The notes: generated by a model from the letters alone, not told the origin. Counted from the stretch's first letter, positions 51,636 through 61,748 are shown. The stretch is 64,000 nucleotides of DNA from Fibrobacter sp. UWR4 (GCF_003149045.1 NZ_QGDU01000015.1:1-64000), one strand, 5' to 3'. Numbers and translations: made by a program.

Positions 51636-53774
51636 TTAGTCTATTTCCACCTTAATATCTACGCCCGGGGCCCATGGCTTCGGGGCGTTTACGATTGGGC
51701 TTAAGATGCGGCGGACAAGGACCAGGTCCTTGGTCTTGACATAAAGTTTCGCCCAACGGACATTCTGGACCATAGAGATAAAGGCATCCACAGGCCCTAA
51801 GACGAGTAGGGATTTTTCAGCTCGTAAGATTTGTTCCAGACGATTGACCGTAGCAGTCAGGAGAGATTCATCCTTACTGCCGCAACTGATTTCCACCAGT
51901 TTGCAGAACGGCGGATAGAATGCGTCCTGACGGTCCTGAACTTCCTTGGCCGCAAACCCTTCGAAATCGTGATGAACCGCAAACTGCATGACAGGTTCAG
52001 TCGGTTTCAATGTCTGGATGAAAACTTGTCCAGGAACATCTCCCGCGCGCCCCGCACGACCCGCCGTCTGGCTCAGCAACTGGTACATTTTCTCGCCGGA
52101 GCGGAAATCCGGAATTCCCAGGCCAGAGTCAGCGCCTACCACACCCACCAGGCGGACGCCCGGAAAGTCATGGCCCTTCGCCACCATCTGAGTCCCTATA
52201 AGGATATTGTATTCCCGATTGCGGAAAGAGTCCAGAATCTTCTCGCTGGCCCCCACGTTCTGGGTAGTGTCACGGTCCATACGGATTACCTTGGCGCCGG
52301 CCACCCACTCCTGGATTTCGTCTTCCAGCATTTCGATGGCACCGCCTACGAACTCATAAGTTTCCGCCCCACAGCTATGGCAGGGAGAATTCACCGGGTA
52401 AAGTCTCCCGCAGTAATGGCACATCAGGGAGCTGTACTGTTTGTGGTAAACCAGCGGGACATGGCAATCCTTACAGTAAAGAGTTTCGCCACATTCAGAA
52501 CAAACTCTTATTTTGGAATAACCGCGACGGTTCATCAGCACAATGGCCTGACCTCCTGCGGCAACACAATCCGTCAAGGCCTCTCGAAGTTGCGGAGACA
52601 GCATGATGCCCTTCTGCTGGCGCATCTTGCACATATCCAGGATGCTCACCTGAGGCATAGGGGCCTGGGTTGCACGCTCCTTCAAGGTCAGGACTTTCAG
52701 GTTTCCAGCCTTGGCATTATTGTACGTCTCAAGACTTGGGGTAGCGCTACCTAAAACCACAAGCGCCCCGTGCCTGTAAGCCAGATGGAAAGCCAAGTCC
52801 CGGGTGTGGTACCGAGGCGCCGGATCCTGCTGCTTGAAGGAAGAGTCATGTTCCTCGTCAACAATCACCAGGTCAAAATCGAAGGGAGCGAGAATGGCAC
52901 TGCGGGTTCCCAGCACCACCTGGGCGGAACCATCCATAATGGACACGTAGCCAGCACGTTTCTTCGGGCTGGACAAAGCCGAATGGAGCACCACTACGGG
53001 AACCTGCAGGAAATTTTCAAATCGGGAAGCCGTCTGCGGTGTAAGGCCAATTTCCGGAACAAGAATGAGGACCCTTTTCCCGCGGGAAAGAGCCTCGTAG
53101 GCAAGTTCCTGATAGACACGGGTCTTGCCCGAGCCCGTCACACCGTGGAGCAATGTCCCGCGGAAACCGGTACCATCCAGATCAGCAACCAGGGATTGCA
53201 GTGCATTCTTTTGTTCTAAAGTCAAGGGAGGCAAATCCTCAGGACGAGGCGGCAACCCACACGTCATGCCGGACCTTGTCATGCCGAACTCGTTTCGGCA
53301 TCGGCTCTCTTGTGCAAGGGCAGTCTCTGCGTCAGCAATGTTTTGGCATCGGCAGTCCTGTTCCGCGTTCTCTCTAGCGGCATACGCTTCCAGAAACCTT
53401 TCGAAATCTGCCGGCCAGAAGACAAAGAGCGCCTTCATGGGAGTGCTTATATAATAACTGGCAGTCCATTCCAGATTCTCCATATACCTTTCGGAAAAAG
53501 AAAACCCGGACTGATGGGGCATCGCCAATCGCACGTCAAAACTGGGACGTTCCCAATGGACCTTGGAAACGACGGCAAGGGCAGGCTTTTTACGGGTTGC
53601 AAACTGAACCCACACCAGATTGCCTCGTCGCATCTCCACCCCCTGGGGCACCCCATAGGTGTAAACCGCAGGCGCCATGGGGATATAGACTTCGCAAAAC
53701 TGCGTGAGAGTCGCAGACTTTACCTTCGTCTTTATTTCCTCCGGCGGAATGATTTTGGGGATGCGTTTTGCCAT
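51636..53774 (-). CDS. priA: primosomal protein N' (PriA helicase)
   Basis: A 712-residue helicase that restarts stalled replication forks. The 3'-DNA-end-binding domain opens the protein. Walker A LLHGVTGSGKTRVY is near residue 210 and the DEEH box (VIVDEEHDSSFKQ) near 305. Eight zinc-binding Cys residues lie between about 433 and 480 (CSECGETLYCKDC to CHSCG). TAGRAGRAG near 570 is motif VI. An insert of about 38 residues (roughly 134-171) before the helicase core is encoded by a dispersed repeat. Otherwise the length is normal. Confidence 0.93.
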   Translation of the reverse strand: MAKRIPKIIPPEEIKTKVKSATLTQFCEVYIPMAPAVYTYGVPQGVEMRRGNLVWVQFATRKKPALAVVSKVHWERPSFDVRLAMPHQSGFSFSERYMENLEWTASYYISTPMKALFVFWPADFERFLEAYAARENAEQDCRCQNIADAETALAQESRCRNEFGMTRSGMTCGLPPRPEDLPPLTLEQKNALQSLVADLDGTGFRGTLLHGVTGSGKTRVYQELAYEALSRGKRVLILVPEIGLTPQTASRFENFLQVPVVVLHSALSSPKKRAGYVSIMDGSAQVVLGTRSAILAPFDFDLVIVDEEHDSSFKQQDPAPRYHTRDLAFHLAYRHGALVVLGSATPSLETYNNAKAGNLKVLTLKERATQAPMPQVSILDMCKMRQQKGIMLSPQLREALTDCVAAGGQAIVLMNRRGYSKIRVCSECGETLYCKDCHVPLVYHKQYSSLMCHYCGRLYPVNSPCHSCGAETYEFVGGAIEMLEDEIQEWVAGAKVIRMDRDTTQNVGASEKILDSFRNREYNILIGTQMVAKGHDFPGVRLVGVVGADSGLGIPDFRSGEKMYQLLSQTAGRAGRAGDVPGQVFIQTLKPTEPVMQFAVHHDFEGFAAKEVQDRQDAFYPPFCKLVEISCGSKDESLLTATVNRLEQILRAEKSLLVLGPVDAFISMVQNVRWAKLYVKTKDLVLVRRILSPIVNAPKPWAPGVDIKVEID
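53263..53352. repeat. dispersed GTCATGCC repeat inserted in frame in priA
   Basis: The plus strand reads GTCATGCC at 53263-53270 and again at 53278-53285. A hairpin ATGCCGAA/TTCGGCAT spans 53281-53301, and a further GGCATCGG lies at 53345-53352. Such sequence normally lies between genes. Here it encodes a Cys/Arg-rich stretch within PriA without breaking the frame. Confidence 0.7.
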
Positions 53775-53832
53775 AGGGGCAAAGATAGTTAAACCCGCCC
53801 CCCAAATTCCCCTAAAAACCGATTTTTTTTGG

Positions 53833-53863
53833 TTGACAAAATATTTTTTAATTAGATTATGTT
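53833..53863 (+). promoter_or_regulatory. candidate promoter of the DUF349 gene
   Basis: A perfect -35 TTGACA (53833-53838) is followed by very AT-rich DNA. TATGTT at 53858-53863 gives 19-bp spacing and GATTAT at 53855-53860 gives 16-bp spacing; I cannot choose between them. Confidence 0.55.
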
Positions 53864-53908
53864 ATATAGACCTGATACCATGGTCTACCTACCTATTGGA
53901 GATTTTTT

Positions 53909-56809
53909 ATGAGCCTTTTTGATTTTGTGAAACCGAACTGGAAAAAGTCCGACCCCTCCGTACGTGCTGCCGCCGTAGAAAAGGAAGTCAGCGATCAGAG
54001 TATCATCGAAACTCTGGCCAGTTCCGATCCTGATGTAAAAGTTCGTACCGCAGCCGTCAAGAAAGTTGCAAGCCTCAAGGTGCTGAAGGCAATTTCCTCC
54101 AACGACAGCGACGAAAGCGTCAAGACCCTGGCCAAGAACCGCTACCAGGATGAAGCATACAAGAAGCTCAAGAACCTTAAGGACGTCGCCGGCGAAGACC
54201 TGGACCTGCTGAACGACCTGAAGGAAACCCATTTTGCAGATGACCTGCTGAAGAACAACACTACTTGCGAAGCAATCCGCAAGGTCCTGGTTGAAGCATG
54301 CAAGAAGGCTAGCATCCTGGCAGGTGTTGCCACCCGTGACGCAAGCGAAGCAATCGCAACCATCGCCGCAAAGAAGGTGGACTCCGATGCTCTGATGGCC
54401 GACATCGCCAAGAATTCCAAGCACATTTCCGTACGTAAGCTGGTCTCCGACAAGATCCGCGCCAAGAAGGAAGCAGAAGACGGCGGCAAGAAGGCCGCAG
54501 CCCTCCTGGCAGGCAAGCAGGACGCACTTCTCGGTCAGGCACACCACCTGGCAGCCCAGAAGGATCCCCTCGCAGTAAAGGACCAGTTCGACAACCTCAT
54601 GGCAGAAGCCCGCGCTCTCGGCATGGGCGACAAGCAGGCTGCACTGGACGAAGTTTACGCAAGCTTTAACAAGTTCTGCGACGAAGCAAACGCAGAAAAG
54701 ATTGCAGCCGAAAAGGCTGCTGCAGAAAAGGCCGCAAAGATTGCCGCCATGACTGCAGGTCTGGAAGAACTGGAACAGCTCATTTCCGATAGCAAGGTGG
54801 CCGACAACGCCCAGCGCGTTGACGAAATCGTCGCACTCTGGAATGACGGCAAGTCCATCATGGACGCAAGCCTGATCAAGCGCTACAACAACGCCTTCTT
54901 CAAGGTTCAGGAAATCCAGAAGCCCGTAGTCGTAGAAGTTTCCGAAGGCGAAACCGCCGATGAATCCGCCCGTCCGGAACTGCTGGAACGTCTGCAGACT
55001 CTGGCCGATACCGACGTCAACGAAAGCACCGGCAAGTATCTCCACGCCATCGTCCGCGAATGGGAAAAGCTTCCCCTGCTGGAAGGCGAAGATCCGACCC
55101 TCCAGAGCTACAACGCCATTAGGAACAAACTATCCGAAAAGATTGCAGCCTTTACCGAAAGAGCCCAGAAGCTGGTGGAAGAAAATTCCGCGAAGCTCCG
55201 CGCCATCATCGACAAGGTCAAATCCTTCGACGAAAACGAAGACTTCCGCGAACTGAACAAGAAGGTTCGTGAATGCTACAACCAGTGGAAGGAAATCGTT
55301 GGCGAACAGAAGTTCAAGTATCACGACCTGTGGCAGGAATACAAGGCTGCCACTAGCCGCTTCCAGGAAATGCAGCAGTGGGAAAACTGGCGTAACGAAC
55401 AGGCCCGCGACGAACTGCTTGCAGAAATGGATTCCATGACTAAGGAAGAACCCAGCCAGGCTCTTCTGAACAAGCTCCGTGAAATTTCCAACCGCTGGAA
55501 GGAAATCGGTCCTATCTCCGCTGCAAAGCTCCAGGAATACCGCGACCACTTCCAGGGCAACTACGAAAAGATTAAGGAAAAGTGCGCACCCTTCATTGAA
55601 GAAATGAACGCCGAACGCATCAAGAACCTCGCCGACAAGGAAGCCATCTGCGCCAAGATCGAAGAACTGGTCAACAATGCAGAAATCTTCTGGAAGGACA
55701 AGTTCAAGACCATGCAGGAACTCCAGGAAAGCTGGAAGAACATCGGCATGGTTCCTAAGGAAAATGTCGCCGCCCTGACGGAACGTTTCAAGGCAGCAGC
55801 AAACGCATTCTACGCCCAGCACAAGGAAAACCTGAAGGCCGAAGATGTTTCCCGCGAAGCCAACTACGAAAAGAAGGTGGCTCTCTGCATGGAAGCCGAA
55901 GCCATTCAGGAATCCAGCGACTGGAACGCAACTTCCAGCAAGCTGAAGCAGCTCCAGGACGCATGGAAGGCAACGGGTCCCGTACCCAAGAGCAAGTCCG
56001 ACGAAATCTGGACTCGTTTCCGTACCGCTTGCGACGCCTTCTTCGAAAAGAAGCGCGCCCACTTCGAAGAAATGGACGCCTCCAAGCAGAAGAATCTGGA
56101 CGCCAAGAATGAAGTCTGCGCCAAGTTGGAAGCCATGGAAGCAGCAGCCCAGGGTTCCCTCGAAGAACTCAAGGCCATGGAATCCGAATTCAAGTCCCTG
56201 GGCATGGTCCCCAAGGAAGCCATCGAAACCGTTAGCGAACGCTTCAACACCATCTACAACAAGATTCTCGCCCGCCTTGCCAGCGCAGACGCAGCCTTGA
56301 CTGCTGCACTTGCCGAAGTGAAGACCAAGAAGCTTGAAATGATCGACAAGGTCAAGGAATTTGCAGAAAGCGCCGGCTCCAACCAGCTGGCTGATGCCGT
56401 CCGCGAAATCCAGAAGGAATGGCGCGAAATCGGTTCCTGCGGTGCAGAAGATTCCGCACTCTACAAGACCTTCCGCGAAGCCTGCGATGACTTCTTTACC
56501 CGCCGTCGCGACCAGCTGGACATTCAGGAACAGGCCCGCCAGAACAACCTTCAGAAGAAGCTTTTGCTCTGCGAACAGGCTGAAGAACTGCTGAACGACC
56601 TGAGCGAAGCTACTGTAGGCGCTTCCATGAACAAGGTGAAGCATCTGCGTCGCCTCTGGAAGGAAGTGGGCGCAGTTCCTCGTGAACATTCCGAAAAGAC
56701 CTGGCAGCGCTTCAACACCGCCTGCGACAAGGTTTTCGCATTCGGCCGCAAGGACGAACCCAAGCCCGCCGAAACGGAGGCTCCTGCCGAAGCACCGGCT
56801 GCAGAATAA
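53909..56809 (+). CDS. large DUF349 repeat protein
   Basis: A 966-residue, almost fully helical protein. The first 100 residues look like short HEAT-like repeats (SSDPDVKVRTAAVKKVA). From about 290 onward there are roughly eight DUF349 repeats, each about 70-75 residues and recognised by W[KR]xIGxV/P, such as WKEIGPISAAKLQEY, WKNIGMVPKENVAAL, WKATGPVPKSKSDEI and WREIGSCGAEDSALY. The C-terminus is Pro/Ala/Glu-rich. DUF349 proteins are found in several Gram-negative groups; the function is not settled. No signal peptide, so probably cytoplasmic. GGAG lies before the ATG. The codon use suggests high expression. Confidence 0.85.
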   Translation: MSLFDFVKPNWKKSDPSVRAAAVEKEVSDQSIIETLASSDPDVKVRTAAVKKVASLKVLKAISSNDSDESVKTLAKNRYQDEAYKKLKNLKDVAGEDLDLLNDLKETHFADDLLKNNTTCEAIRKVLVEACKKASILAGVATRDASEAIATIAAKKVDSDALMADIAKNSKHISVRKLVSDKIRAKKEAEDGGKKAAALLAGKQDALLGQAHHLAAQKDPLAVKDQFDNLMAEARALGMGDKQAALDEVYASFNKFCDEANAEKIAAEKAAAEKAAKIAAMTAGLEELEQLISDSKVADNAQRVDEIVALWNDGKSIMDASLIKRYNNAFFKVQEIQKPVVVEVSEGETADESARPELLERLQTLADTDVNESTGKYLHAIVREWEKLPLLEGEDPTLQSYNAIRNKLSEKIAAFTERAQKLVEENSAKLRAIIDKVKSFDENEDFRELNKKVRECYNQWKEIVGEQKFKYHDLWQEYKAATSRFQEMQQWENWRNEQARDELLAEMDSMTKEEPSQALLNKLREISNRWKEIGPISAAKLQEYRDHFQGNYEKIKEKCAPFIEEMNAERIKNLADKEAICAKIEELVNNAEIFWKDKFKTMQELQESWKNIGMVPKENVAALTERFKAAANAFYAQHKENLKAEDVSREANYEKKVALCMEAEAIQESSDWNATSSKLKQLQDAWKATGPVPKSKSDEIWTRFRTACDAFFEKKRAHFEEMDASKQKNLDAKNEVCAKLEAMEAAAQGSLEELKAMESEFKSLGMVPKEAIETVSERFNTIYNKILARLASADAALTAALAEVKTKKLEMIDKVKEFAESAGSNQLADAVREIQKEWREIGSCGAEDSALYKTFREACDDFFTRRRDQLDIQEQARQNNLQKKLLLCEQAEELLNDLSEATVGASMNKVKHLRRLWKEVGAVPREHSEKTWQRFNTACDKVFAFGRKDEPKPAETEAPAEAPAAE

Positions 56810-56844
56810 CGTCATCCTGAGCGGCAACGCCGCGAAGGATCCAG
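56810..56844. repeat. dispersed repeat, GTCATCCTGAGCG type
   Basis: The inverted counterpart of 21276-21310. It begins 1 base after the stop of the DUF349 gene and holds the small hairpin GCGGC-AAC-GCCGC (56821-56833). Confidence 0.75.
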
Positions 56845-56862
56845 GGACGATCTAATAAACGA

Positions 56863-56892
56863 AATACGTTCTTTTTAAGAACGTATTTTTTT
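56863..56892 (+). terminator. terminator after the DUF349 gene
   Basis: A perfect 11-bp stem AATACGTTCTT (56863-56873) and AAGAACGTATT (56877-56887) is followed by TTTTT. Confidence 0.85.
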
Positions 56893-56904
56893 ATCTTTAG
56901 CGTC

Positions 56905-57867
56905 ATGAAATTTCCTCCTTGGACATCGGTTGACGAAGCGGCCCGCTTACTTGCGGACGGCCAGGTTGTGGCAATCCCTACAGAAACAGTTTATGGCCTT
57001 GCAGGTAACGCCTACGAGCCTAAGGCACTGGCTCAGATTTTCGCCATCAAGGAACGTCCCACGTTCGACCCCCTGATTGTCCATATCTGCCATATTGACC
57101 AGCTAAAGGACATCGCCAAGGATATTCCCGAAGCCGCCTACAAGTTGGCGGAAGCCTACTGGCCCGGCCCCATGACGCTGATCCTTCCCAAGAAGGACTG
57201 CATCCCGGACCTGTGTACCAGCGCATTGCCCTCCGTGGCAGTACGTTTCCCGGCACACCCTGTAGCTCAGGAAATCATCCGCAAGGCAGGCGTCCCTCTG
57301 GCAGCCCCCAGCGCAAACCTCTTTAAGCACGTAAGTCCCACAACAGCCAAGCATGTCGCCGACCAGCTGGCAGACCGCGGGCTTGCAGGCATTGTAGATG
57401 GCGGCCCCTGCGATGTAGGTGTGGAAAGTTCCATCATCTCTCTTACGGGCGAAATTCCCACGGTGCTTCGCCCCGGTGCAATTACCCCCGAAATGGTAGA
57501 GAAGGTTCTTGGTCAGGTGGCTATCAAGGAATCAACCTCTAAGCCGGGCCAGCCCATGGCCGCCCCCGGCCAGTGCGACACCCACTATCGCCCTCAGGTA
57601 CCTTTGTATTACGGAGTCGTTCCCGAAGGAACAAAGCTGCCGGAAAACACCGTCCGTATCGCCTTTGGCAAAACGGAAGGCCCTGTTCCCGCTACGTTGA
57701 ATCTTTCTGAATCGGGCGACATGCTGGAAGCAACCGCCAAGCTGTACGCCTACATGCACGACCTGGACCTCCCTCAGTATCAGCTGATCCTGGTGGACCC
57801 AATCCCCAATGTGGGCGTGGGCATGGCCCTGAATGACCGCCTCAAGAGAGCAAGCATCAAGCTATAA
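56905..57867 (+). CDS. threonylcarbamoyl-AMP synthase (Sua5/TsaC family)
   Basis: A 320-residue enzyme that makes threonylcarbamoyl-AMP from threonine, bicarbonate and ATP for the t6A modification of tRNAs. The YrdC fold covers about residues 1-205, with PTETVYGLAGNAYEP near 28, IKERP near 51 and SANLFKHVSPTTAKHV near 138. The C-terminal Sua5 domain (about 220-320) is present, so it is the long Sua5-type form rather than the short TsaC. It stands alone between two unrelated genes. No clear Shine-Dalgarno sequence precedes the ATG. Confidence 0.92.
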   Translation: MKFPPWTSVDEAARLLADGQVVAIPTETVYGLAGNAYEPKALAQIFAIKERPTFDPLIVHICHIDQLKDIAKDIPEAAYKLAEAYWPGPMTLILPKKDCIPDLCTSALPSVAVRFPAHPVAQEIIRKAGVPLAAPSANLFKHVSPTTAKHVADQLADRGLAGIVDGGPCDVGVESSIISLTGEIPTVLRPGAITPEMVEKVLGQVAIKESTSKPGQPMAAPGQCDTHYRPQVPLYYGVVPEGTKLPENTVRIAFGKTEGPVPATLNLSESGDMLEATAKLYAYMHDLDLPQYQLILVDPIPNVGVGMALNDRLKRASIKL

Positions 57868-58002
57868 TTGCACATTCGTGCACCAAATTTTTGTTATATT
57901 TTATTTCAGTGGCTTCATGACACAAAAGTGACATGAAAAAATTGTACTTTTGTGGAAAATTTTTGATTTGTTGAATAAGCAACCTAAAGAGTTCTGATTT
58001 TT

Positions 58003-59847
58003 ATGGCAGCTAGCAATTATACAGACGACAGCATTAGAACACTGGAATGGAACGAACATATCCGCGAACGTCCGGGTATGTACATCGGTAAGCTTGGCGA
58101 TGGCCAGAGCCCCGACGACGGTATTTACGTTCTCGTCAAGGAAATTATCGACAACTCCATCGACGAATTCGTCATGGGCGCCGGTAAGAAAGTCATTATC
58201 GATATTGAAGATCACTTTGCCCGCATCCGCGACTTCGGCCGTGGCATTCCTCTGGGCAAGGTCATTGACTGCGTCAGCAAGATTAACACCGGTGGTAAGT
58301 ACGACTCCGACGCCTTCCAGAAGTCCGTGGGTATGAACGGTGTGGGTACCAAGGCGGTAAACGCCCTTTCCACCAAGTTCATCGTCAAGAGTTTCCGTGA
58401 CGGCCGTTGCAAGGAAGCCGAATTCAGCAAGGGCGTCCTGGTCCGCGAAGAAAAGGAATGCAACACCACCGAAAAGAACGGTACCGAAATCTACTTCGAA
58501 CCGGACGCAAACATTTTCAAGAACTTCAGGTTCCTTCCTGCCTATATGGAAGAAAAGGTGTGGAACTACGCCTACCTGAACAACGGTCTTTCCCTCATCA
58601 TGAACGGCAAGACCTACGTGAGCCCCAACGGTCTTCTGGATTTGCTCCAGAAGCATGTGGATGATTCCATCCGCTACCCGGTGGCACACTTCAAGCAGAA
58701 CGACATTGAAATCGCATTTACCCACGGAAACCAGTACGGCGAACATTACTACAGCTTCGTCAACGGCCAGTACACCACACAGGGTGGTACTCACCAGCAG
58801 GCTTTCCGCGAAGGTATCGTCAAGGGCGCCCGCGACTTCTTCAAGAAGGACCTGGACCCCTCCGACGTTCGCAACTGCATTATCGGCGCCATTTCCGTCC
58901 GTATTCAGGAACCGGTGTTCGAATCCCAGACCAAGACCAAGCTGGGTAGCACCACCACTGCACCGGGCGGCGCTCAGCTCCGTACCTGGATCGTGGATTA
59001 CGTTTCCCGCGAAATGGACAACTACCTCCATAAGAATCCGGAAACCGCCAAGGCCCTTCAGGATCGCATTACCCAGAACGAACGTGAACGCAAGGAAATT
59101 GCGGGCATCAAGAAACTGGCTAACGAACGTGCCAAGAAGGCAAACCTTCACAACCGCAAGCTTCGCGACTGCAAGATCCACCTGACCGACGTAAAGAATC
59201 CCCTGAACAAGGAATCCATGATCTTTATTACCGAAGGTGACTCTGCATCCGGTTCCATCACCAAGGCACGTAACGTGCAGACCCAGGCGGTGTTCAGCCT
59301 TCGCGGTAAGCCGCTGAACAGTTTCGGCCTCACCAAGAAGGTGGTTTACGAAAACGAAGAATTCAACCTGTTGCAGAGCGCCCTGGATATCGAAAACGGT
59401 CTGGAAGACTTGCGCTACGACAAGGTGATTATCGCAACCGATGCCGATGTGGACGGCATGCATATCCGTCTGCTTCTCATGACCTTCTTCCTGCAGTTCT
59501 TCCCGGAACTGGTGGAACAGAAGCACCTGTTCATCCTTCAGACTCCGCTGTTCCGTGTCCGCAACAAGCAGGTCACCAAGTACTGCTACGACGAAGTGGA
59601 ACGTGACAAGGCCGCCAAGGAAATCGGAAAAACCGGTCTGGAAATCACCCGATTCAAAGGTCTTGGCGAAATCAGTCCGGAAGAATTCGGACAGTTCATT
59701 GGCGAAGACATGCGTCTGGAAACGGTCATCCTCCCGCCGGATGCAAACTTCAGCAAGATGCTTGCCTACTACATGGGAGCCAACACTCCCCAGCGTCAGG
59801 ACCACATCGTGGCAAACCTCCGCGCAGAGGCAGTAGAAGAACTGTAA
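58003..59847 (+). CDS. parE: DNA topoisomerase IV subunit B-like (ParE/GyrB)
   Basis: A 614-residue type IIA topoisomerase ATPase subunit. The GHKL ATPase has EIIDNSIDE near residue 47, GRGIP and [11 protein letters not shown] near 113. The TOPRIM domain has [10 protein letters not shown] near 410 and [10 protein letters not shown] near 482. Total length and the lack of a GyrB-type insert favour ParE of the Bacteroidetes/Fibrobacter type, but the gyrA/parC partner is not adjacent, so GyrB cannot be excluded. It decatenates or relaxes DNA with ATP. A terminator follows the gene at once. Confidence 0.87.
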   Translation: MAASNYTDDSIRTLEWNEHIRERPGMYIGKLGDGQSPDDGIYVLVKEIIDNSIDEFVMGAGKKVIIDIEDHFARIRDFGRGIPLGKVIDCVSKINTGGKYDSDAFQKSVGMNGVGTKAVNALSTKFIVKSFRDGRCKEAEFSKGVLVREEKECNTTEKNGTEIYFEPDANIFKNFRFLPAYMEEKVWNYAYLNNGLSLIMNGKTYVSPNGLLDLLQKHVDDSIRYPVAHFKQNDIEIAFTHGNQYGEHYYSFVNGQYTTQGGTHQQAFREGIVKGARDFFKKDLDPSDVRNCIIGAISVRIQEPVFESQTKTKLGSTTTAPGGAQLRTWIVDYVSREMDNYLHKNPETAKALQDRITQNERERKEIAGIKKLANERAKKANLHNRKLRDCKIHLTDVKNPLNKESMIFITEGDSASGSITKARNVQTQAVFSLRGKPLNSFGLTKKVVYENEEFNLLQSALDIENGLEDLRYDKVIIATDADVDGMHIRLLLMTFFLQFFPELVEQKHLFILQTPLFRVRNKQVTKYCYDEVERDKAAKEIGKTGLEITRFKGLGEISPEEFGQFIGEDMRLETVILPPDANFSKMLAYYMGANTPQRQDHIVANLRAEAVEEL

Positions 59848-59896
59848 TCCGGCAGAGAGATTGGTCTTGTTAGGCCATCCCGCAATTTTATATTTT

Positions 59897-59928
59897 CCCT
59901 TAAGAACAGCGTTCTTGAGGGATTTTTT
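59897..59928 (+). terminator. terminator after parE that overlaps the next gene's ribosome-binding site
   Basis: CCCTTAAGAAC (59897-59907) pairs with GTTCTTGAGGG (59911-59921; one G-U), followed by ATTTTTT. The GAGGG of the 3' arm is also the only Shine-Dalgarno-like sequence for the ATG at 59929. Confidence 0.8.
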
Positions 59929-61485
59929 ATGGCCTTTGACAAAATCAAGCAGTATCCGCTACAGCTCTCCACTGCTTTCAAGCGATTCCCCGTAACCATC
60001 GGCTTCCTGGTATTCATTACACTCCTGTCCATCGGAGTCACCCAGATTGCCGAACGCAATCCGTTTCTACTGGAAAGTCATTTTAAGTTCATTAGCTGGG
60101 CACTCACATTCTCCGCCATGTCCGCAAGCCTGAGCGAGATGCTGGAATTTTACCAGGAACGCTACAGACCCATTAACGCCTGCAAACAATTGATTTTGCA
60201 CGGGATCATCGCCGCCACCACGGGCGTCCTGATATTCGGGTCCTTTAAGTACGCACCGCTCTATCTTTCTTCCATCGCCATTGCCCTCATTTGTTCAATC
60301 CTGCTGGTTCCCTCCCTCAAAGGAAAGACGGACATTTTCCTCTGGAACTTTATCGGACGGACCATCAAGGCAATCTTTATCGCCTTAATCATCACAGGAC
60401 TATTTGTCGGTGCAGTAGCCTTGCTCCTTTTCTGCTGCGAAATCCTATTCGGAATAGACGTCGAGAAAATCTTTATGCAGTTCGTCATGGAAATCTGCTG
60501 GGAATTTATGGCGCCAGTCATCGTCCTGGCAGGCATGCCCAACATGAAGGAACTAGAAGAGCAAAAGCCTCTCCACAAATTTATTTCCGGAGCCCTGCAC
60601 TTCCTTTTTATGCCTGTACTGGCGATTTACCTGGTGCTCCTTTACGTCTATGGAATCCGATCTTTTTCCAGCACCCACATTTCCAGCTATGAGCCCACCA
60701 TCTTTGTCATCATCGCAGCCGTCGCCGTAATTCTCGTGAGTCTATTGCTCTACCCCGCACACCTCCAGCAGAAAAAATCCTTCGACAAAGTCCTGCTAAA
60801 AATTTTTCCCATCGCAGTTCTCCCCCTGCTGCCCCTCATGACAAAAGACTTGTTCCAGGCCTTAAGTTCCTCTTATGTAGAGTCCTCCGACGTCTACCTG
60901 ATCGTGCTGAATTTCTGGTTCTTCGGCGCCATGGCAATACTTCTCATCAAGAAAATCAAGAAGAAAATCTGGTGGATTATCGCCAGCCTCTGCATCACCA
61001 ACCTGGCCATTTCCATCAGCCCCTTCAACGTTCCTTACATCACCGAAAGGATTAAACTTCACAACATCATACACGAATCCACCGTGAGTGACGAAAGCCC
61101 GGAATTTAATTGCACCGAATGCGAAAAACCAGAGCCTGATTACAAGGAATACACATTCCGCATCAGCAAGCAGAAAGCCATCGCAATCCCCCAGGGCAGC
61201 AAGGACATGTTCCTCCAGGAATACCGACACATTCCCGATAATCTAATAAGCGTCAGGAACGATACGCTCGTATTTAGCGTAAACTATAGAGATTCCCTGA
61301 CAGAAACATTCTCCATAGCCCTAGCCGACATTCAAGTTCCCGACGGAGTCCATACCGACACCCTCTCCCCGCTGGAGCTGAACAATCCCAATGCTACCCT
61401 AGTGCTCCACAGGATCGAAGCCACCTTATACCCCGACACCACCCGCGATTACATCACCCTATCCGGATACCTATTCCTGAAATAA
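59929..61485 (+). CDS. DUF4153-like membrane protein
   Basis: A 518-residue protein with about ten transmembrane helices in residues 20-370, then a soluble C-terminal domain (about 380-518) with two nearby Cys residues (NCTECEKPEPD). The helical part and the FKRFPVTIGFLV start resemble DUF4153 proteins, whose function is unknown. The assignment is moderate. It begins right at the end of the parE terminator. A repeat pair follows the stop. Confidence 0.6.
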   Translation: MAFDKIKQYPLQLSTAFKRFPVTIGFLVFITLLSIGVTQIAERNPFLLESHFKFISWALTFSAMSASLSEMLEFYQERYRPINACKQLILHGIIAATTGVLIFGSFKYAPLYLSSIAIALICSILLVPSLKGKTDIFLWNFIGRTIKAIFIALIITGLFVGAVALLLFCCEILFGIDVEKIFMQFVMEICWEFMAPVIVLAGMPNMKELEEQKPLHKFISGALHFLFMPVLAIYLVLLYVYGIRSFSSTHISSYEPTIFVIIAAVAVILVSLLLYPAHLQQKKSFDKVLLKIFPIAVLPLLPLMTKDLFQALSSSYVESSDVYLIVLNFWFFGAMAILLIKKIKKKIWWIIASLCITNLAISISPFNVPYITERIKLHNIIHESTVSDESPEFNCTECEKPEPDYKEYTFRISKQKAIAIPQGSKDMFLQEYRHIPDNLISVRNDTLVFSVNYRDSLTETFSIALADIQVPDGVHTDTLSPLELNNPNATLVLHRIEATLYPDTTRDYITLSGYLFLK

Positions 61486-61497
61486 CCCGAAACAAAC

Positions 61498-61714
61498 TGA
61501 AGGAGTCCGGCGAAGCCGGGTGGAGCCGTAGGCGGAGCCTCGTGAACGAACAATGCCCAGCCCGAAGCCAACACCCGACGGGAACGAAACATCCCGATGC
61601 ATCCCTACATTCCGGAAACGAAAAACGCCCGCGAGTACGGGCGGAGGGACAGGCGTTGTTTAGTGAAGGAGTCCGGCGAAGCCGGGTGGAGCCGAAGGCG
61701 GAGCCTCCTGAACG
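61498..61714. repeat. pair of 51-bp direct repeats between two convergent genes
   Basis: TGAAGGAGTCCGGCGAAGCC-type sequence at 61498-61548 recurs at 61664-61714 (offset 166 bp) with about four differences. Each copy has a small hairpin (CCGGC-GAA-GCCGG). The spacer holds another hairpin, CGCCCG/CGGGCG (61626-61643). No convincing gene lies here. Confidence 0.8.
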
Positions 61715-61748
61715 CACAACCCCTGCCCGGAGCCCCCTGCGGCCATCC

